From: Hevea brasiliensis
Lineage: Eukaryota; Streptophyta; Magnoliopsida; Malpighiales; Euphorbiaceae
Length of the DNA stretch: 64,000 nt
Direction: 5' to 3'
Assembly: GCF_030052815.1 (NCBI RefSeq)
Contig: NC_079497.1
Coordinates: 16,754,258-16,818,257 of the forward strand
The notes beneath the pieces were generated by a model. That model was given only the letters and a program-made list of their open reading frames with translations, did not search any database and was not told the DNA's origin. Position numbers and translations under genes: made by a program. This document shows, piece after piece, positions 13,109-25,739 of this stretch (positions are counted from its first letter, which is position 1; each line of letters starts with the position of its first letter).

Positions 13109-13600
13109 TGATATTACAGCCACGAAAATAATACCAAAAGACAAATAACGAATAGTTGAGTATCGAGTAACATATAACCCAAATCGAGTAACCATGAGAT
13201 ACTCGGACACTCAAGTAGAGAGTTACTCACCTAGATATAAATTCAGATAGAGTGATACTCACCCATTGTATCCGAGAATACTTGAACCACTTTACAAGAT
13301 AAGGATCTCGAGATATCCATCGAACCAGATATTCACTTACATTAGGACTCTCAGACAAAATGGACTCCTAGTTCTGCTCAACTACTAACTCTTAATCTTA
13401 GCACATATCTGCATCAAAGCCTATATAAAGGCCTTCAGGTAAGCATAGTAGAAAATTAAAACATACTTTTATAGTCTAGTTCTCATTATTGTCTTAGGCC
13501 TCAGAGTGGTAGTTGACTAACCCACCCAGTGCTCTCTTTATTTGCAGATCCAATAATTAAACCCGCCATTCATTACCTACAGAAAAGGAGAATAGCATCA
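13109..13600 (+). repeat. I 5' LTR (~0.5 kb)
   Basis: Proposed from a TG at 13109 to a CA at 13599-13600, just before the leader junction ttagcaccatctgtggg. It contains a good TATA box and a plausible transcribed region. The partner LTR is missing, so the left edge is uncertain; part of it could have been lost at the A2 junction. Confidence 0.55.
13422..13430 (+). promoter_or_regulatory. TATA box of element I LTR
   Basis: TATATAAAG lies ~170 bp before the LTR end, a position suitable for starting the element's transcript. No other promoter element was identified. Confidence 0.5.
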
Positions 13601-13634
13601 TTAGCACCATCTGTGGGAAAAATTACCTCAATTG

Positions 13635-13710
13635 TCTTTTCCATAAAACAAATTTTGTTATTTATATTTTTCTCTTTTCCATAAAACAAATTTTGTTATT
13701 TATATTTTTC
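13635..13710 (+). repeat. perfect 38-bp tandem duplication in the element I leader
   Basis: Two identical 38-bp units, 13635-13672 and 13673-13710, start tcttttccataaaaca and lie in the untranslated leader just before the gag start. Perfect identity in an otherwise decayed element suggests a recent duplication or an assembly artefact. Confidence 0.9.
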
Positions 13711-13728
13711 TCTTTCACCAACACTACC

Positions 13729-14728
13729 ATGGCCTTAAACTTATCACCACCCATTGGACCACCACTGCTCCTCATCGACCCTCTTACTAGTAATGGTACC
13801 ATAATTGTAGAAAATACCCCACCCCAACTCCCCATGACCTTTAAATAGATGACACAACGCATCATAGAACTAGAAGTGAAAAATGCAGGTCTGAAAAACC
13901 AAAATATTCAACTTTAAAATTTAAAAGTCCCCGAGAATAGTGTCGTTCTTGATCCCCACAATCCTCAACAGTTGAAAGGCAAAAAAAAAAGTTGGTGATT
14001 TCAAAGTCAAATCTACAAGGGAGGTATTGATTTGGGCAAAGTCAAAGCCCTTTCCAATTTCCAAAATAACTATCATCCTGGAGAAGATTTTGGTGTGGGT
14101 GATTATTCTTCTTTGACAAATGCGATTTTAGCAAAACCTTTCCCCCGAAAGTTTAAGTTGCCCATTTTGGACAAATATGACAGAAGATCAAACTCAAGAA
14201 GCCACCTGGCAAATTTTAGAACAACCATGCAGTTGTAGAATTTCAATGACCTCATCCTGTGTAAGGTTTTCCTATCAACCCTTATAGGACTTGCTCAAAA
14301 GTGGTATCAACATCTTCATCCCAACTCAATCCTGAGCTTCCAACCATTGGTAGCTAAGTTTAAGCAAAGATTCATCACATGCATTCCACCTAAAAAGCTT
14401 TCATTTGATTTGCAAAAGAAACAACATATCCTGGGTGAGTCACTAAGGACTTATATTTACCTTTTCAATGCTAAGGCCATCCAGATCGAGCAATTGAACT
14501 ATGAAACTACTTGTGAAGCAATCAGAAGGGAACCACCAATGTAAAGTTTGTAGACTCCCTCATCAAAAACCCAACTCGAAATTGCTATCAGCTCATGGAA
14601 TGTGCCCAAAAGTATATACTGTTGGATGATGAAAAGTAGTTATTAAAACTAGATAAGGAAGTAATGACTAAGGAGAAGAAGAAGAACTCAAACAATGTTA
14701 GAAAGAAACTAAGTTACTCCTCCAATGA
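13729..14728 (+). pseudogene. element I gag, 5' part
   Basis: Starts at ATG 13729 (MALNLSPPIGPP) and is interrupted by stops, for example after PQLPMTFK. Recognisable retrotransposon gag follows: KPFPRKFKLPILDKYD, then LIGLAQKWYQHL and a KFKQRFITCIPPKKLSFDL block. This matches the order of the gag core in plant Ty3/gypsy elements. It is cut at 14728 by the insertion of B. Confidence 0.8.
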
Positions 14729-17700
14729 TGTGACACCCCTAAATCCAGCTACAGTATATCCGAGTAAGATATGTCACACGGTGTACCGGCACACTCTATT
14801 TTACCTTAATTAATTTTTGTCATAATTTTGAATATAGTTTATGAAATATAATTTATTTAAGCCATTTATCAAAAATATTATTTATTTGAGGTTCCGAAAA
14901 TTTTAAAGAAAATCCGACTGAGTACCGGCTAAAAATGGAGAAAACAGTTCTTCGGAACCTGTGAAAAACACTTCCAATATTCATGTCTCATCATCTCAAC
15001 TCCAATATCAAAATCTCAACAACATTTCTCAATTTCAGTTCTCAATCATCCATCACATGTGATAATCAAGTATAAATCACAATTATATATTTACTTTTCC
15101 ATTCACAAATACAATTTTCATAATTTACATGAACATCAAAATATATTACATAATTCTAAATACATATGAGAAAATAAAAATTTAGTTACAAAATGACAAA
15201 ATGACATCTAGTGCCCTACCAATGCACTGCAGAAGTTGAGGTGACACGGACACTGTGCAGAACTGCAGGATGGACTCACCCATCTGCGATTCACTGGCTC
15301 ACGATCTGTATCTCCAGAACCTACGCGTGGTAAAAGCAACGCGCTAAGCAATAATGCTTAGTGGTGCAATAATAAAATATAAGAAATAGCAAGAAAATAA
15401 ATATGTAGTGAATGTATATGTTTCATTTGTTTTGAATTTGTATATCATTAACTTTGTCCACTTTCATTCATTTGGTTGCCCAAGTAACCTACACTAGACG
15501 ACTGGACTAGATAAACGGGTAACCGCCTTTGGGTATCAAGTACCTTGGGTCACACCATCGGTCACATATGCATCTCCCAGTGCCACGTAAGCCTAACAAG
15601 TCAGAATAATATCGAGCACAAGGCCAAATCTCAATGCAAGGTCGAATGGCTAAAAGCCATGAAATCACGTAATGGTATATTGCCATGCGCGATCGCTAAT
15701 CGAACCCTATTGGCATGCCAAACTATCCAAACCAATCTTGTTAGGTATACTAGGGCATTTGAAACTTTTAAATTCTTCAATTTGTGAATTTCAAGTTTTG
15801 GTGTCACTATTCACCCCATTGGTCAACAAAAATGTTGACTTTTGGATAGAAAATAGGTATATTGGTTTTGACACTCCCAACATACCACATTTTGCATTTA
15901 AAACTTGTTGGAATTAACCCCTAAATCCATTTCCAAACCTAAAACCTAGAGAGCAGAATTTTCAGTTTTTGTGACCCAAATTTACTGTTCCATTGGGCCC
16001 TGTTGCAGTGGGAATTTGAGGAAATGGTAAACATGAAAGTTGTTCCTTATTTTGTCTAGTTGAATTTCTTTTTTTGAATCACTCCATTTGGAGTTTTGTA
16101 GCTCCAGATATGGTCTAAAAACCACAGCTGGCCGGATTGCCAAAACTGCTGAATTACCAAATCTACAGTACCATGAACAGTGACTGTGACTGCCATTTTG
16201 GTTAGGTTCTGCTCATAATTTGGGGTAGGTTTCTTCATGAAAGTTGTTTGTCTATGTCTTAACTTGTTGCTGTAAAACTTTCAGGTCAATTGACCATTTC
16301 TACAGTGAGTTATGGCCAAATGAACAGTTACTGTGCATTTGGTCATTTCTGCAGGTGCTGTTGCAGGGTATCCGGATTGGGGCCAACTTTTGGTCCACTT
16401 TCTTTGGTCTTTTGGGCATGGTTTCTTCAGAAAAAATGTGCCATTATAAGCCTAGTTTCATGTCCAATTGGCCAAACACCAATTGGATCTACACAGCCAA
16501 AGTTATGGCTGTCTAAGTGGGCTGGAATCACAGCCACCATGCTGCACTCTCTATGCAGCATACTCATTCACTTTGCCATGCTATTTTTCAGTCCCAATTA
16601 TGGTCAAATTTCCTCAAATGGTCACTAATTTACCATTAGAATGTTCTTTAACAATTTCATAAGCCAAGTCAAAATTTTCACTCCTAAACCCTAGCTCAAA
16701 TTCAAGGTTTACACCCATTTACCTTAGTTGGCACACCAATTCATTATACATGTGTATACGTACCTTAAACATCATTTCTAGTCCACTCTAAGTCCAACAA
16801 AACACTCATTCCTATTCCTTCAATAGGACTACCGAAATCCATGGTATGTATACACATAATTTTTGTTCATTTAAGTTACAAATTCTTGTTGATTTCAAGT
16901 CCCTAACATAGAAAATAAGAGTTTTAAGTAGATAGGTGCACTAACCTCTTGTAGGCAGATTTTTCCCAAGCTCAAAACTTCACTTCCTTTCCTTTTCTTG
17001 GCTGCCAAAAGGTTATGCAAGGTGCAAGGATAAATTTTAGTGAAAGGTGTCTAGGGTTTATGGTGAAATGAAGAGGGAAATGGAGCTTGCTTGAAGTTGT
17101 CAATGGAGGTTTTGGGCATGCAAGGGTTTCGGCTGGTTTTTGGGGAGGAAGAAGGCTGCTAGCTTTTGGTCTTTTTTTGGTCTTGTTTATCTCTTTTATT
17201 TGTTAGTTAATAGGTTGTTTAAATATGATTGGTTATAGCTTTTAAATGACATCATCATGATGTCATAAATAAGTCTTTTTCCTCATTTTCTTTTCTTTTC
17301 TTCACTACTCATTTTCAATTTAATTTCTAGTAATTTTTATTCATATTTTATGTCATATTAATTATTTACTCAACTGGACAAGTCGGCCAAAAATCACCTC
17401 TGAAGGCAAAATGACCAAAATGCCCTCCGTTTGGCTTAACGGGTCAAAATTGTCTGTACCGATTGAAAAATTTTTCTAAATATTTTCTTGGCATTCTAAT
17501 GCCATAGGAACCTCAATGACCCTTCTCTGGAGTCTTAAAAATTAGTTTATGAATTTTCTCTTGGGTCTAGGGCTCCTAGTTGCGAGAACCGCAACTTCCC
17601 TCTGGGTTATCCATCGCTAGGGCACCGGCTCGTTTAACTTGGTTGTATTTTATTTCTAAAATTTTTCCTAAATTTTTCTTATTAATATTTGAGTTAATTA

Positions 17701-17809
17701 TGGTTCCTGACTTTAGTTTAAATATTTTTCCGGACGTTCTAGCTGTCCGGACCGACACCGGTCACCGGAACAGTAGAATGTACGGAGTTGCTATCGGGAG
17801 GGTGTTACA
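14729..17809 (-). repeat. B 3' LTR (3081 bp)
   Basis: + strand TGTGACACCCCTAAATC to GGGAGGGTGTTACA. Pairs with 22649-25734. It carries three diverged ~195-bp units, a palindrome at 16316-16342 and a conserved block at 17409-17446. Differences from its partner cluster oddly at about 15225-15300 and 15508-15712. Confidence 0.92.
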
Positions 17810-17810
17810 A

Positions 17811-17822
17811 CTCTTCCCCTCT
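17811..17822 (-). other. B polypurine tract
   Basis: The minus strand reads AGAGGGGAAGAG directly before the 3' LTR. This is where plus-strand DNA synthesis starts in this family. It overlaps the end of the pol frame. Confidence 0.85.
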
Positions 17823-20800
17823 AATTTAAATTTCGTCCTCGAAATTTACCTGATGCAAACAGTTGAGGGAACTGTTGCCTCATCGTCTCTTCACTTTCCC
17901 ATGTTGCCTCTTCGGTGTTGTGGTGCCTCCAAAGCGCTTTTACCAGTGGAATTTGCTTATTTCTCAACTCTTTCACTTCCCGAGCTAGGATCCGTAGAGG
18001 TTCTTCTTCATATGTCAAATCTGGTTATATTTCAATTTCTTCCCTGGAGATGACATGTGAAGGATCTGAGCGGTATCTTCTTAGCATAGACACGTGGAAC
18101 ACATTGTGGATCTTGTCCAGCTCTGGTGGTAAAGCTAGCCTATAGGCCACTGGACCCACACGTTCAATGACTTCATATGGGCCAATGAACCTAGGGCTTA
18201 ACTTACCTTTCCTTCCAAACCTCAATACCTTCTTCCATGGTGACACCTTGAGGAACACTTTGTCGCCAACCGCATATTCTATTTCTTTTCTCTTCAGGTC
18301 GGCATAAGATTTCTGTCTATCTGAGGCAACCTTCAGATTGGCTTTGATTAGTTTCACTTTTTCCTCAGTCTGTTTCACCAGATCTGACCCCACCAGTTTG
18401 TCTTCACCCAATTCAGTCCAGCACACTGGAGTTCTACATTTTCTCCCATACAGTGCTTCATACGGGGCCATTTGGATACTAGCTTGGTAGCTATTGTTGT
18501 ATGCAAATTTTGCCAGTGGGAGGTATCTATCCCAACTTCCCTCAAACTCAATGACACAACTCCTCAATATATCCTCAAGGACCTGACATATATTTCATGT
18601 TATTATTATCATTTTAATTCAATATTTGTATCAATTCCATTGGTTTCAATTGTTTACCTGGATTACTCTTTCGGATTGCCCATCCGTCTGAGGATGGAAA
18701 GCTGTGCTGAAGTGGAGTTGTGTACCCAAGGACTCATGCAACTTCTTCCAAAATCTCGATGTAAACCTTGGGTCTCGATCATATATGATGGAAAGTGGAA
18801 TTCCATGCAGTCTAACTATCTCACTGATATACATTTCTGCTAACTTTTCCAGTGAGTAGTCAGTCCTAACTGGCAGAAAGTGTGCTGACTTTGTCAATCT
18901 ATCAACTATCACCCATGCTGCATCACGTTTCTTCTGGGTGAGAGGTAGACCACTTACAAAATCCATGGTGACCCGATCCCATTTCCATTCAGGTATGCGT
19001 ATAGGCTGTAGCAAACCGGATGGAACTTGATGTTCTGCCTTGACTTGCTGACATGTCAAGCATTTAGTCACATAGTCAGCTATGTCCTTCTTCATACCAG
19101 GCCACCAATATCAAGCTTGGATCATGATACATCTTTGTACTTCCTGGGTGCATAGCATATACACTGGTGTGTGCCTCTTTTAGAATACTGGCCTTCAATT
19201 CCCCATCATCTGGTACACACAGTCTTCCTTTGTAATACAGACACCCATCGGCTTTCACCTCATAGTCAGTTGCTTTTCCCTCTGGAATTTTGCTCATAAT
19301 AGCCATTAACTTTTCATCTGCCTTTTGCCCATCTAAAATCTGTTGTAGCAGGTTTGGCCTCACTTGCAACTCAGCCAAAATAGCTCCATCTCGAATCAAA
19401 GATAGACGGGCATTCAATGATCTCAAAGCTGTCATGGATTTTCTGCTCAAAGCATTAGCAACTACATTTGCCTTCCCAGGATGGTAGTCAATTACACAAT
19501 CATAGTCTTTCAGGAACTCAATCCATCGCCTCTGTCTAAGGTTGAGCTCCTTCTGAGTTGGCAAGTATTTCAGACTTTTGTGGTCTGTGTAAATGTAGCA
19601 CTTTTCACCATACAAGTAATGCCTCCATATCTTCAATGCGAAGATAATTGCTGCAAGCTCTAAATCATGGGTAGGGTAATTCTGTTCATGTGGCCTTAGC
19701 TGCCTGGAAGCATAGGCAATCACCTTTCCCTCTTGCATCAATACACACCCTAACCCATTATGAGAGGCATCACTATAGACCACAAAGTTCTTTCTCGACA
19801 TCTTGTGTTAACACTGGTGCCTCTGTCAACATAGCCTTCAACTTCTCAAAACTGGTCTGACACTTGTTATTCCAGTCAAATCTGACATTCTTATGTAACA
19901 ACTTGGTCATTGGAGCAGCTATTAAGGAAAATCCCTTCACAAATCTTCTGTAATACCCAGCTAGCCCCAAGAAGCTTCTGACCTCAGTTGTATTCCTGGG
20001 AGGCTTCCATTCCATCACTGCTTCTATTTTCTTGGGATCCACTCTAATCCCATCAGCTAACACTATGTGTCCAAGGAATGCAATCTCATTTAACCAAAAG
20101 TCTCACTTGGACAACTTAGCATACAACTTCTTTTCTCTCAGGGTTTGCAAAATAATCCTCAAGTGCTCATCATGTTCTTCCCTGGTCTTGGAATACACCA
20201 GAATATCATCAATAAAGACCACTACGAACCGATCTAAGTATGGATGGAAGATACAGTTCATAAGGTCCATGAATGCCGCTGGTGCATTTGTTAGGCCAAA
20301 GGGCATCACCAGAAACTCATAATGCCCATATCGGGTCCTGAATGCAGTCTTTGGCACATCTGTATCCTTCACCCTCAACTGATGATACCCAGATTTGAGA
20401 TCAATTTTAGAAAATACTCCTGCTCCCTTCAACTGATCAAACAGATCATCGATTCTAAGCAACGGATATTTGTTCTTCACAGTCACTTTATTCAACTGCC
20501 GGTAATCGATGCATAGCCTCAAAGTCCCATCTTTCTTCTTTACAAACAGCACTGGAGCTCCCCATGGTGACACACTGGGGCGTATGAACCCCTTATCCAG
20601 CAACTCTTGTCACTGGATTTTCAACTCCCTCAATTCAGTGGGTGCCATCCTATAAGGAGCAATGGAAATGGGTGCTGTACCCGGCAATGTCTCAATAGCA
20701 AATTCGACTTCCCTTTCTGGTGGCAAACCAGGCAATTCTTCAGGAAACACATCTGGGAAGTCTTTTACTATGGGTATGTCACTCAGATTTGGCTTAGCCT

Positions 20801-22521
20801 GCCTAGTATCCACCACATGTGCTAGGTAGGCTTCACAGCCTTTTCTCATCAGTTTTCTTGCAACTGTGGCTGAGATGACATTGGACAAGAAATCTGTCCT
20901 TTTCCCCACAACTGTGATCTCATTACCCTCAGAAGTTTTCAAAGAAATTCTCTTCAATTTGCAATCAACTATTGCCTGATGACGTGACAACCAGTCCATT
21001 CCCAAAATCACGTCAAACTCGTGGAAGGGCAACTCAATCAAGTCTGCCAAGAATTCATACCCCTGAATCCTTAACGGGTAACCCTTGTATACTTTGTTCA
21101 CCACTACACTGTGGCCCAATGGATTAGTGACCAGAATGTCTTGGTCACTCTCCCTTACTAGTATCCCCCTTTCTACGGGTAGGTTGATGCAGATGTATGA
21201 ATGAGTGGATCCTGGATCCACCAATGCATGCACAGGTGTATTGTAGAGGGAGAACGTACCCCTTATGACGTCCGGGGCATCTTGCTCCTCCTGAGCTCTA
21301 ATAGCATAAGCTCTTGCAGGTGGTCTGCTGTCAGGCCCCTCTGCTGGCTCAGATGCAGGCCTCTGTGATGGTCCCACGGCGTCAGATTTGCCAGATTTTC
21401 TACCTCTTTGCGGTGCAGGAGCAGGTCTGTTTGTTTGTGTTGGAGCAGCTGTAGTATTTCTGCGTGGACAGTTCCTCAGCTGATGCTCCGTCGACCCATA
21501 CCTTAAGCAAGCACCAGTCATTCTCCAACACTCCCCCTTATGCCATTTCAGGCAGTGCAGACATGCAGAAGATGCTGGGGCTAGTCCCCTGAACCCCATC
21601 CCTAGAGAGCTGCCCACTGATGGTGTGGACTGGCCTCTCCTTGGGGTAAACTGTGGCCTGGGCCCCTGAGACTGACCCTGACCTTGTGGCTGACCCGAAC
21701 TCTGTGCAGATGGACCTCTGAACTTCTTCCTGCATGCGGAGCCGAACTAGATCGACCGTCCTCTTCTCGCCTATCCCTTCTGGTCTGCTCACTGATTCTT
21801 ACTTTTTCAACCTTTATTGCAGCTTCCACTAACTTGGTAAATTCTGTGATTCCCAAGGCAGTGAGCTGGATCTTTATGTTGTCATTTAGTCCCTCTTCAA
21901 ATCTCTTACACCTTTCAGCTGCATTAGGGACTATCTCCCTTCCGTAGCGGCTTAATCGGACGAATTCCTTCTCATACTCACCATCGACAACCTGTCTGCC
22001 TCAGATTAATAAACTCTCTTCTTCTCTCTTCCAGGTATACAGTACCCACATATTTCTTCTTGAATTCTGAGAGAAAGAAGTCCCAAGTTACTATTTCTGG
22101 CTGCACTTCACTGGATACTGTATCCCACCATTCATAAGCATCATCTTGCAACAGAGATATGGCAGCCTCTAGGTTTTGTTCAGGAGTGCAGTGGAGTTGT
22201 TTTAAAACTCTGCCTGTTCTGTTCAACTAATTTTCAGCTGCAACAGAATCATCTTCTCTCTTGCAGAAGAAATCCACTGCTCCAAACTTTCTTAGCCTTT
22301 CCAGGTGTGATTTCTACTGTGGAGCTGGTGGTGGTGGTGGTGCTGGCATTACCCCGGCCATTTGTCTAAAGAAATCGGCCATTTGCTGGAACATGGCCTG
22401 TGGAGGCTGAGGTGCTCGCTTGAGCCGGTGGAGTAGGTTCTCCCTACCCCGGTCTCGCCATCTGCAGTGGAGCATGACTCTCCACTTCCTCCTCGACTGC
22501 TCTCTGTGATGAAGGGTCCAT
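17821..22521 (-). pseudogene. gag-pol: B gag-pol polyprotein gene, frameshifted
   Basis: Read on the minus strand from ATG at 22521 to TAG at 17821. Order of parts: gag (about 22521-21640), zinc knuckle region and protease with a [10 protein letters not shown] motif (21617-20610), reverse transcriptase with [10 protein letters not shown] and FIDDILVYS (20603-19773), RNase H with [10 protein letters not shown] (19801-19076), and integrase with CLTCQQVK (19095-18658). The 75-bp intron-like gap at 18583-18657 follows, then the integrase C-terminus and chromodomain-like tail. Compared with C there are several small indels (for example in early gag, at the gag 3' part, at RT/RNase H and near 18020), so no single frame is open. 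It keeps the integrase Asp that C has lost. Confidence 0.9.
18583..18657 (-). other. intron-like insert in B integrase (75 bp)
   Basis: On the minus strand the integrase frame runs to RVIQ (codon CAG), then meets GTAAAC...TATGTCAG, then resumes with VLEDM-type sequence. The same insert lies in C at 41123-41196. Its length is not a multiple of three and it holds an early stop, so joining the flanks is needed for a complete integrase. D, A1 and A3 run through this point without it. Confidence 0.75.
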
Positions 22522-22631
22522 ATCCTATTCAAAATAAGAAAGACAAACAGATCTGCATTAGTGTCACCTCGACTCTTACAAATGCAATGCATGGTATGGA
22601 CTCAATCTAGGCCCAGAAATGCCTAAACCGT

Positions 22632-22643
22632 GCTCTGATACCA
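22632..22643 (-). other. B primer binding site (tRNA-iMet)
   Basis: The minus strand reads TGGTATCAGAGC, complementary to the 3' end of plant initiator methionine tRNA, 5 nt inside the 5' LTR. This is the usual primer for chromoviruses. Confidence 0.9.
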
Positions 22644-22648
22644 CTAAA

Positions 22649-25600
22649 TGTGACACCCCTAAATCCAGCTACAGTATATCCGAGTAAGATATGTCACACG
22701 GTGTACCGGCACACTCTATTTTACCTTAATTAATTTTTGTCATAATTTTGAATATAGTTTATGAAATATAATTTATTTAAGTCATTTATCAAAAATATTA
22801 TTTATTTTAGGTTCCGAAAATTTAAAGAAAATCCGGCAGAGTACCGGCTAAAAATGGAGAAAACAGTTATTCGGAACCTGTGAAAAACACTTCCAATATT
22901 CATGTCTCATCATCTCAACTCCAATATCAAAATCTCAACAACATTTCTCAATTTCAGTTCTCAATCATCCATCACATGTGATAATCAAGTATAAATCACA
23001 ATTATATATTTACTTTTCCATTCACAAATACAATTTTCATAATTTACATGAACATCAAAATATATTACATAATTCTAAATACATATGAGAAAATAAAAAT
23101 TTAGTTACAAAATGACAAAATGACATCTAGTGCCCTACCAATGCAATCGCAGGTTGAGGTGACACGGACATCATGCGTAATCGCAGGATGGACTCACCCA
23201 GTCTGCGGTCTACTGGGCTCACGATCTGTATCTCCAAAACCTACGCGTGGCAAAAGCAACGCGCTAAGCAATAATGCTTAGTGGTGCAATAATAAAATAT
23301 AAGAAATAGCAAGAAAATAAATATGTAGTGAATGTATATGTTTCATTTGTTTTGAATTTGTATATCATTAACTTTGTCCACTTTCATTCATTTGGTTGCC
23401 CAAGTAACCTACACTAGACGACTGGACTGGATAAACGGGTAAACTGGCACTGGGTATCAAGTACCTCGGGCCGTCACACCATCGGTCACATATGCATCTC
23501 CCGGTGTGCCTCAGAACAGCTAACAAGCTGTAAATAATATCAAGCACAAGGCCAAATCTCAATGCAAGGTCAGAATGGCTAAAAGCCATGAAATCACAGA
23601 ATGGTATATTGCCATGAGCAGTACTGCTAACTGAACCCTATTGGCATGCCAAACTATCCAAACCAATCTTGTTAGGTATACTAGGGCATTTGAAACTTTT
23701 AAATTCTTCAATTTGTGAATTTCAAGTTTTGGTGTCACTATTCACCCCATTGGTCAACAAAAATGTTGACTTTTGGATAGAAAATAGGTATATTGGTTTT
23801 GACACTCCCAACATACCACATTTTGCATTTAAAACTTGTTGGAATTAACCCCTAAATCCATTTCCAAACCTAAAACCTAGAGAGCAGAATTTTCAGTTTT
23901 TGTGACCCAAATTTACTGTTCCATTGGGCCCTGTTTCAGTGGGAATTTGAGGAAATGGTAAACATGAAAGTTGTTCCTTATTTTGTCTAGTTGAATTTCT
24001 TTTTTTGAATCACTCCATTTGGAGTTTTGTAGCTCCAGATATGGTCCAAAAACCACAGCTGGCCGGATTGCCAAAACTGCTGAATTACCAAATCTACAGT
24101 ACCATGAACAGTGACTGTGACTACCATTTTGGTTAGGTTCTTCTCATAATTTGGGGTAGGTTTCTTCATGAAAGTTGTTTTTCTATGTCTTAACTTGTTG
24201 CTGTAAAACTTTCAGGTCAATTGACCATTTCTACAGTGAGTTATGGCCAAATGAACAGTTACTATGCATTTGGTCATTTCTGCAGGTGCTGTTGCAGGGT
24301 ATCCAGATTGGGGCCAATTTTTGGTCCACTTGCTTTGGTCTTTTGGGCATGGTTTCTTCAGAAAGAATGTGCCATTATAAGCCTAGTTTCATGTCCAATT
24401 GGCCAAACACCAATTGGACCTACACCGCCAAAGTTATGGCTGTCTAAGTGGGCTGGAATCACAGCCACCATGCTGCACTCTCTATGCAGCATACTCATTC
24501 ACTTTGCCATGCTATTTTTCAGTCCCAATTATGGTCAAATTTCCTCAAATGGTCACTAATTGACCATTAGAATGTTCTTTAACAATTTCATAAGCCAAGT
24601 CAAAATTTTCACTCCTAAACCCTAGCTCAAATTCAAGGTTTACACCCATTTACCTTAGTTGGCATACCAATTCATTATACATGTGTATATGTACCTTAAA
24701 CATCATTTCTAGTCCACTCTAAGTCCAACAAAACACTCATTCCTATTCCTTCAATAGGACTGCCGAAATCCATGGTATGTATACACATAATTTTTGTTCA
24801 TTTAAGTTACAAATTCTTGTTGATTTCAAGTTCCTAACATAGAAAATAAGAGTTTTAAGTAGATAGGTGCACTAACCTCTTGTAGGCAGATTTTTCCCAA
24901 GCTCAAAACTTTACTTCCTTTCCTTTTCTTGGCTGCCAAAAGGTTATGCAAGGTGCAAGGATAAATTTTAGTGAGAGGTGTCTAGGGTTTATGGTGAAAT
25001 GAAGAGGGAAATGGAGCTTGCTTGAAGTTGTCAATGGAGGTTTTGGGCATGCAAGGGTTTCGGCTGGTTTTTGGGGAGGAAGAAGGCTGCTAGCTTTTGT
25101 TCTTTTTTTGGTCTTGTTTATCTCTTTTATTTGTTAGTTAATAGGTTGTTTAAATATGATTGGTTATAGCTTTTAAATGACATCATCATGATGTCATAAA
25201 TAAGCCTTTTTTCTCATTTTCTTTTCTTTTCTTCACTACTCATTTTCAATTTAATTTCTAGTAATGTTTATTCATATTTTATGTCATATTAATTATTTAC
25301 TCAACTGGACAAGTCGGCCAAAAATCACCTCTGAAGGCGAAATGACCAAAATGCCCTCCGTTTGGCTTAACGGGTCAAAAATGTCTGTACCAATTGAAAA
25401 ATTTTTCTAAATATTTTCTTGGCATTCTAATGCCATAGGAACCTCAATGACCCTTCTCTGGAGTATTAAAAATTATTTTATGAATTTTCTCTTGGGTCTA
25501 GGGCTCCTAGTTGCCAGAACCGCAATTTCCCTCTGGGTTACCCATCGCTAGGGCACCGGCTCGTTTAACTTGGTTGTATTTTATTTCTAAAATTTTTCCT

Positions 25601-25734
25601 AAATTTTTCTTATTAATATTTGAGTTAATTATGGTTCCTGACTTTAGTTTAAATATTTTTCCGGACGTTCTCTGGACCGACACCGGTCACCGGAATAGTA
25701 GAATGTACGGAGTTGCTACCGGGAGGGTGTTACA
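22649..25734 (-). repeat. B 5' LTR (3086 bp)
   Basis: Partner of 14729-17809 with the same TGTGAC...GTTACA ends on the + strand. It should hold the promoter for the minus-strand element. It contains the same internal ~195-bp units and conserved block (25340-25377). Confidence 0.92.
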
Positions 25735-25739
25735 AGTGA

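Larger units (their letters stand above)
14729..25734 (-). mobile_element. B: nearly complete Ty3/gypsy chromovirus (Tekay/Del-like)
   Basis: An 11.0-kb element with two long, near-identical LTRs, primer binding site, polypurine tract and all pol domains, reading right to left. It is inserted in the gag of element I. The flanks are AATGA at 14724-14728 and AGTGA at 25735-25739, a 5-bp target-site duplication with one mismatch. The LTRs differ by roughly 1-2% by eye over most of their length, so the insertion is young, yet the coding region carries frameshifts. It is the same family as C (opposite strand). Confidence 0.92.

Noticed and set aside
16290..16628. A ~110-residue open frame that recurs in LTRs of B, C and F (for example 24221-24559, 35186-35515, 43159-43503)
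   Set aside because: It recurs because the LTR DNA recurs; it has no recognisable domain, lies in different unit contexts, and overlaps palindromes and repeat units. No start context or conservation beyond DNA level could be seen.
18472..18843. A 123-residue open frame on the + strand
   Set aside because: It is the antisense shadow of B integrase; similar shadows occur opposite RT and RNase H of B, C and D.
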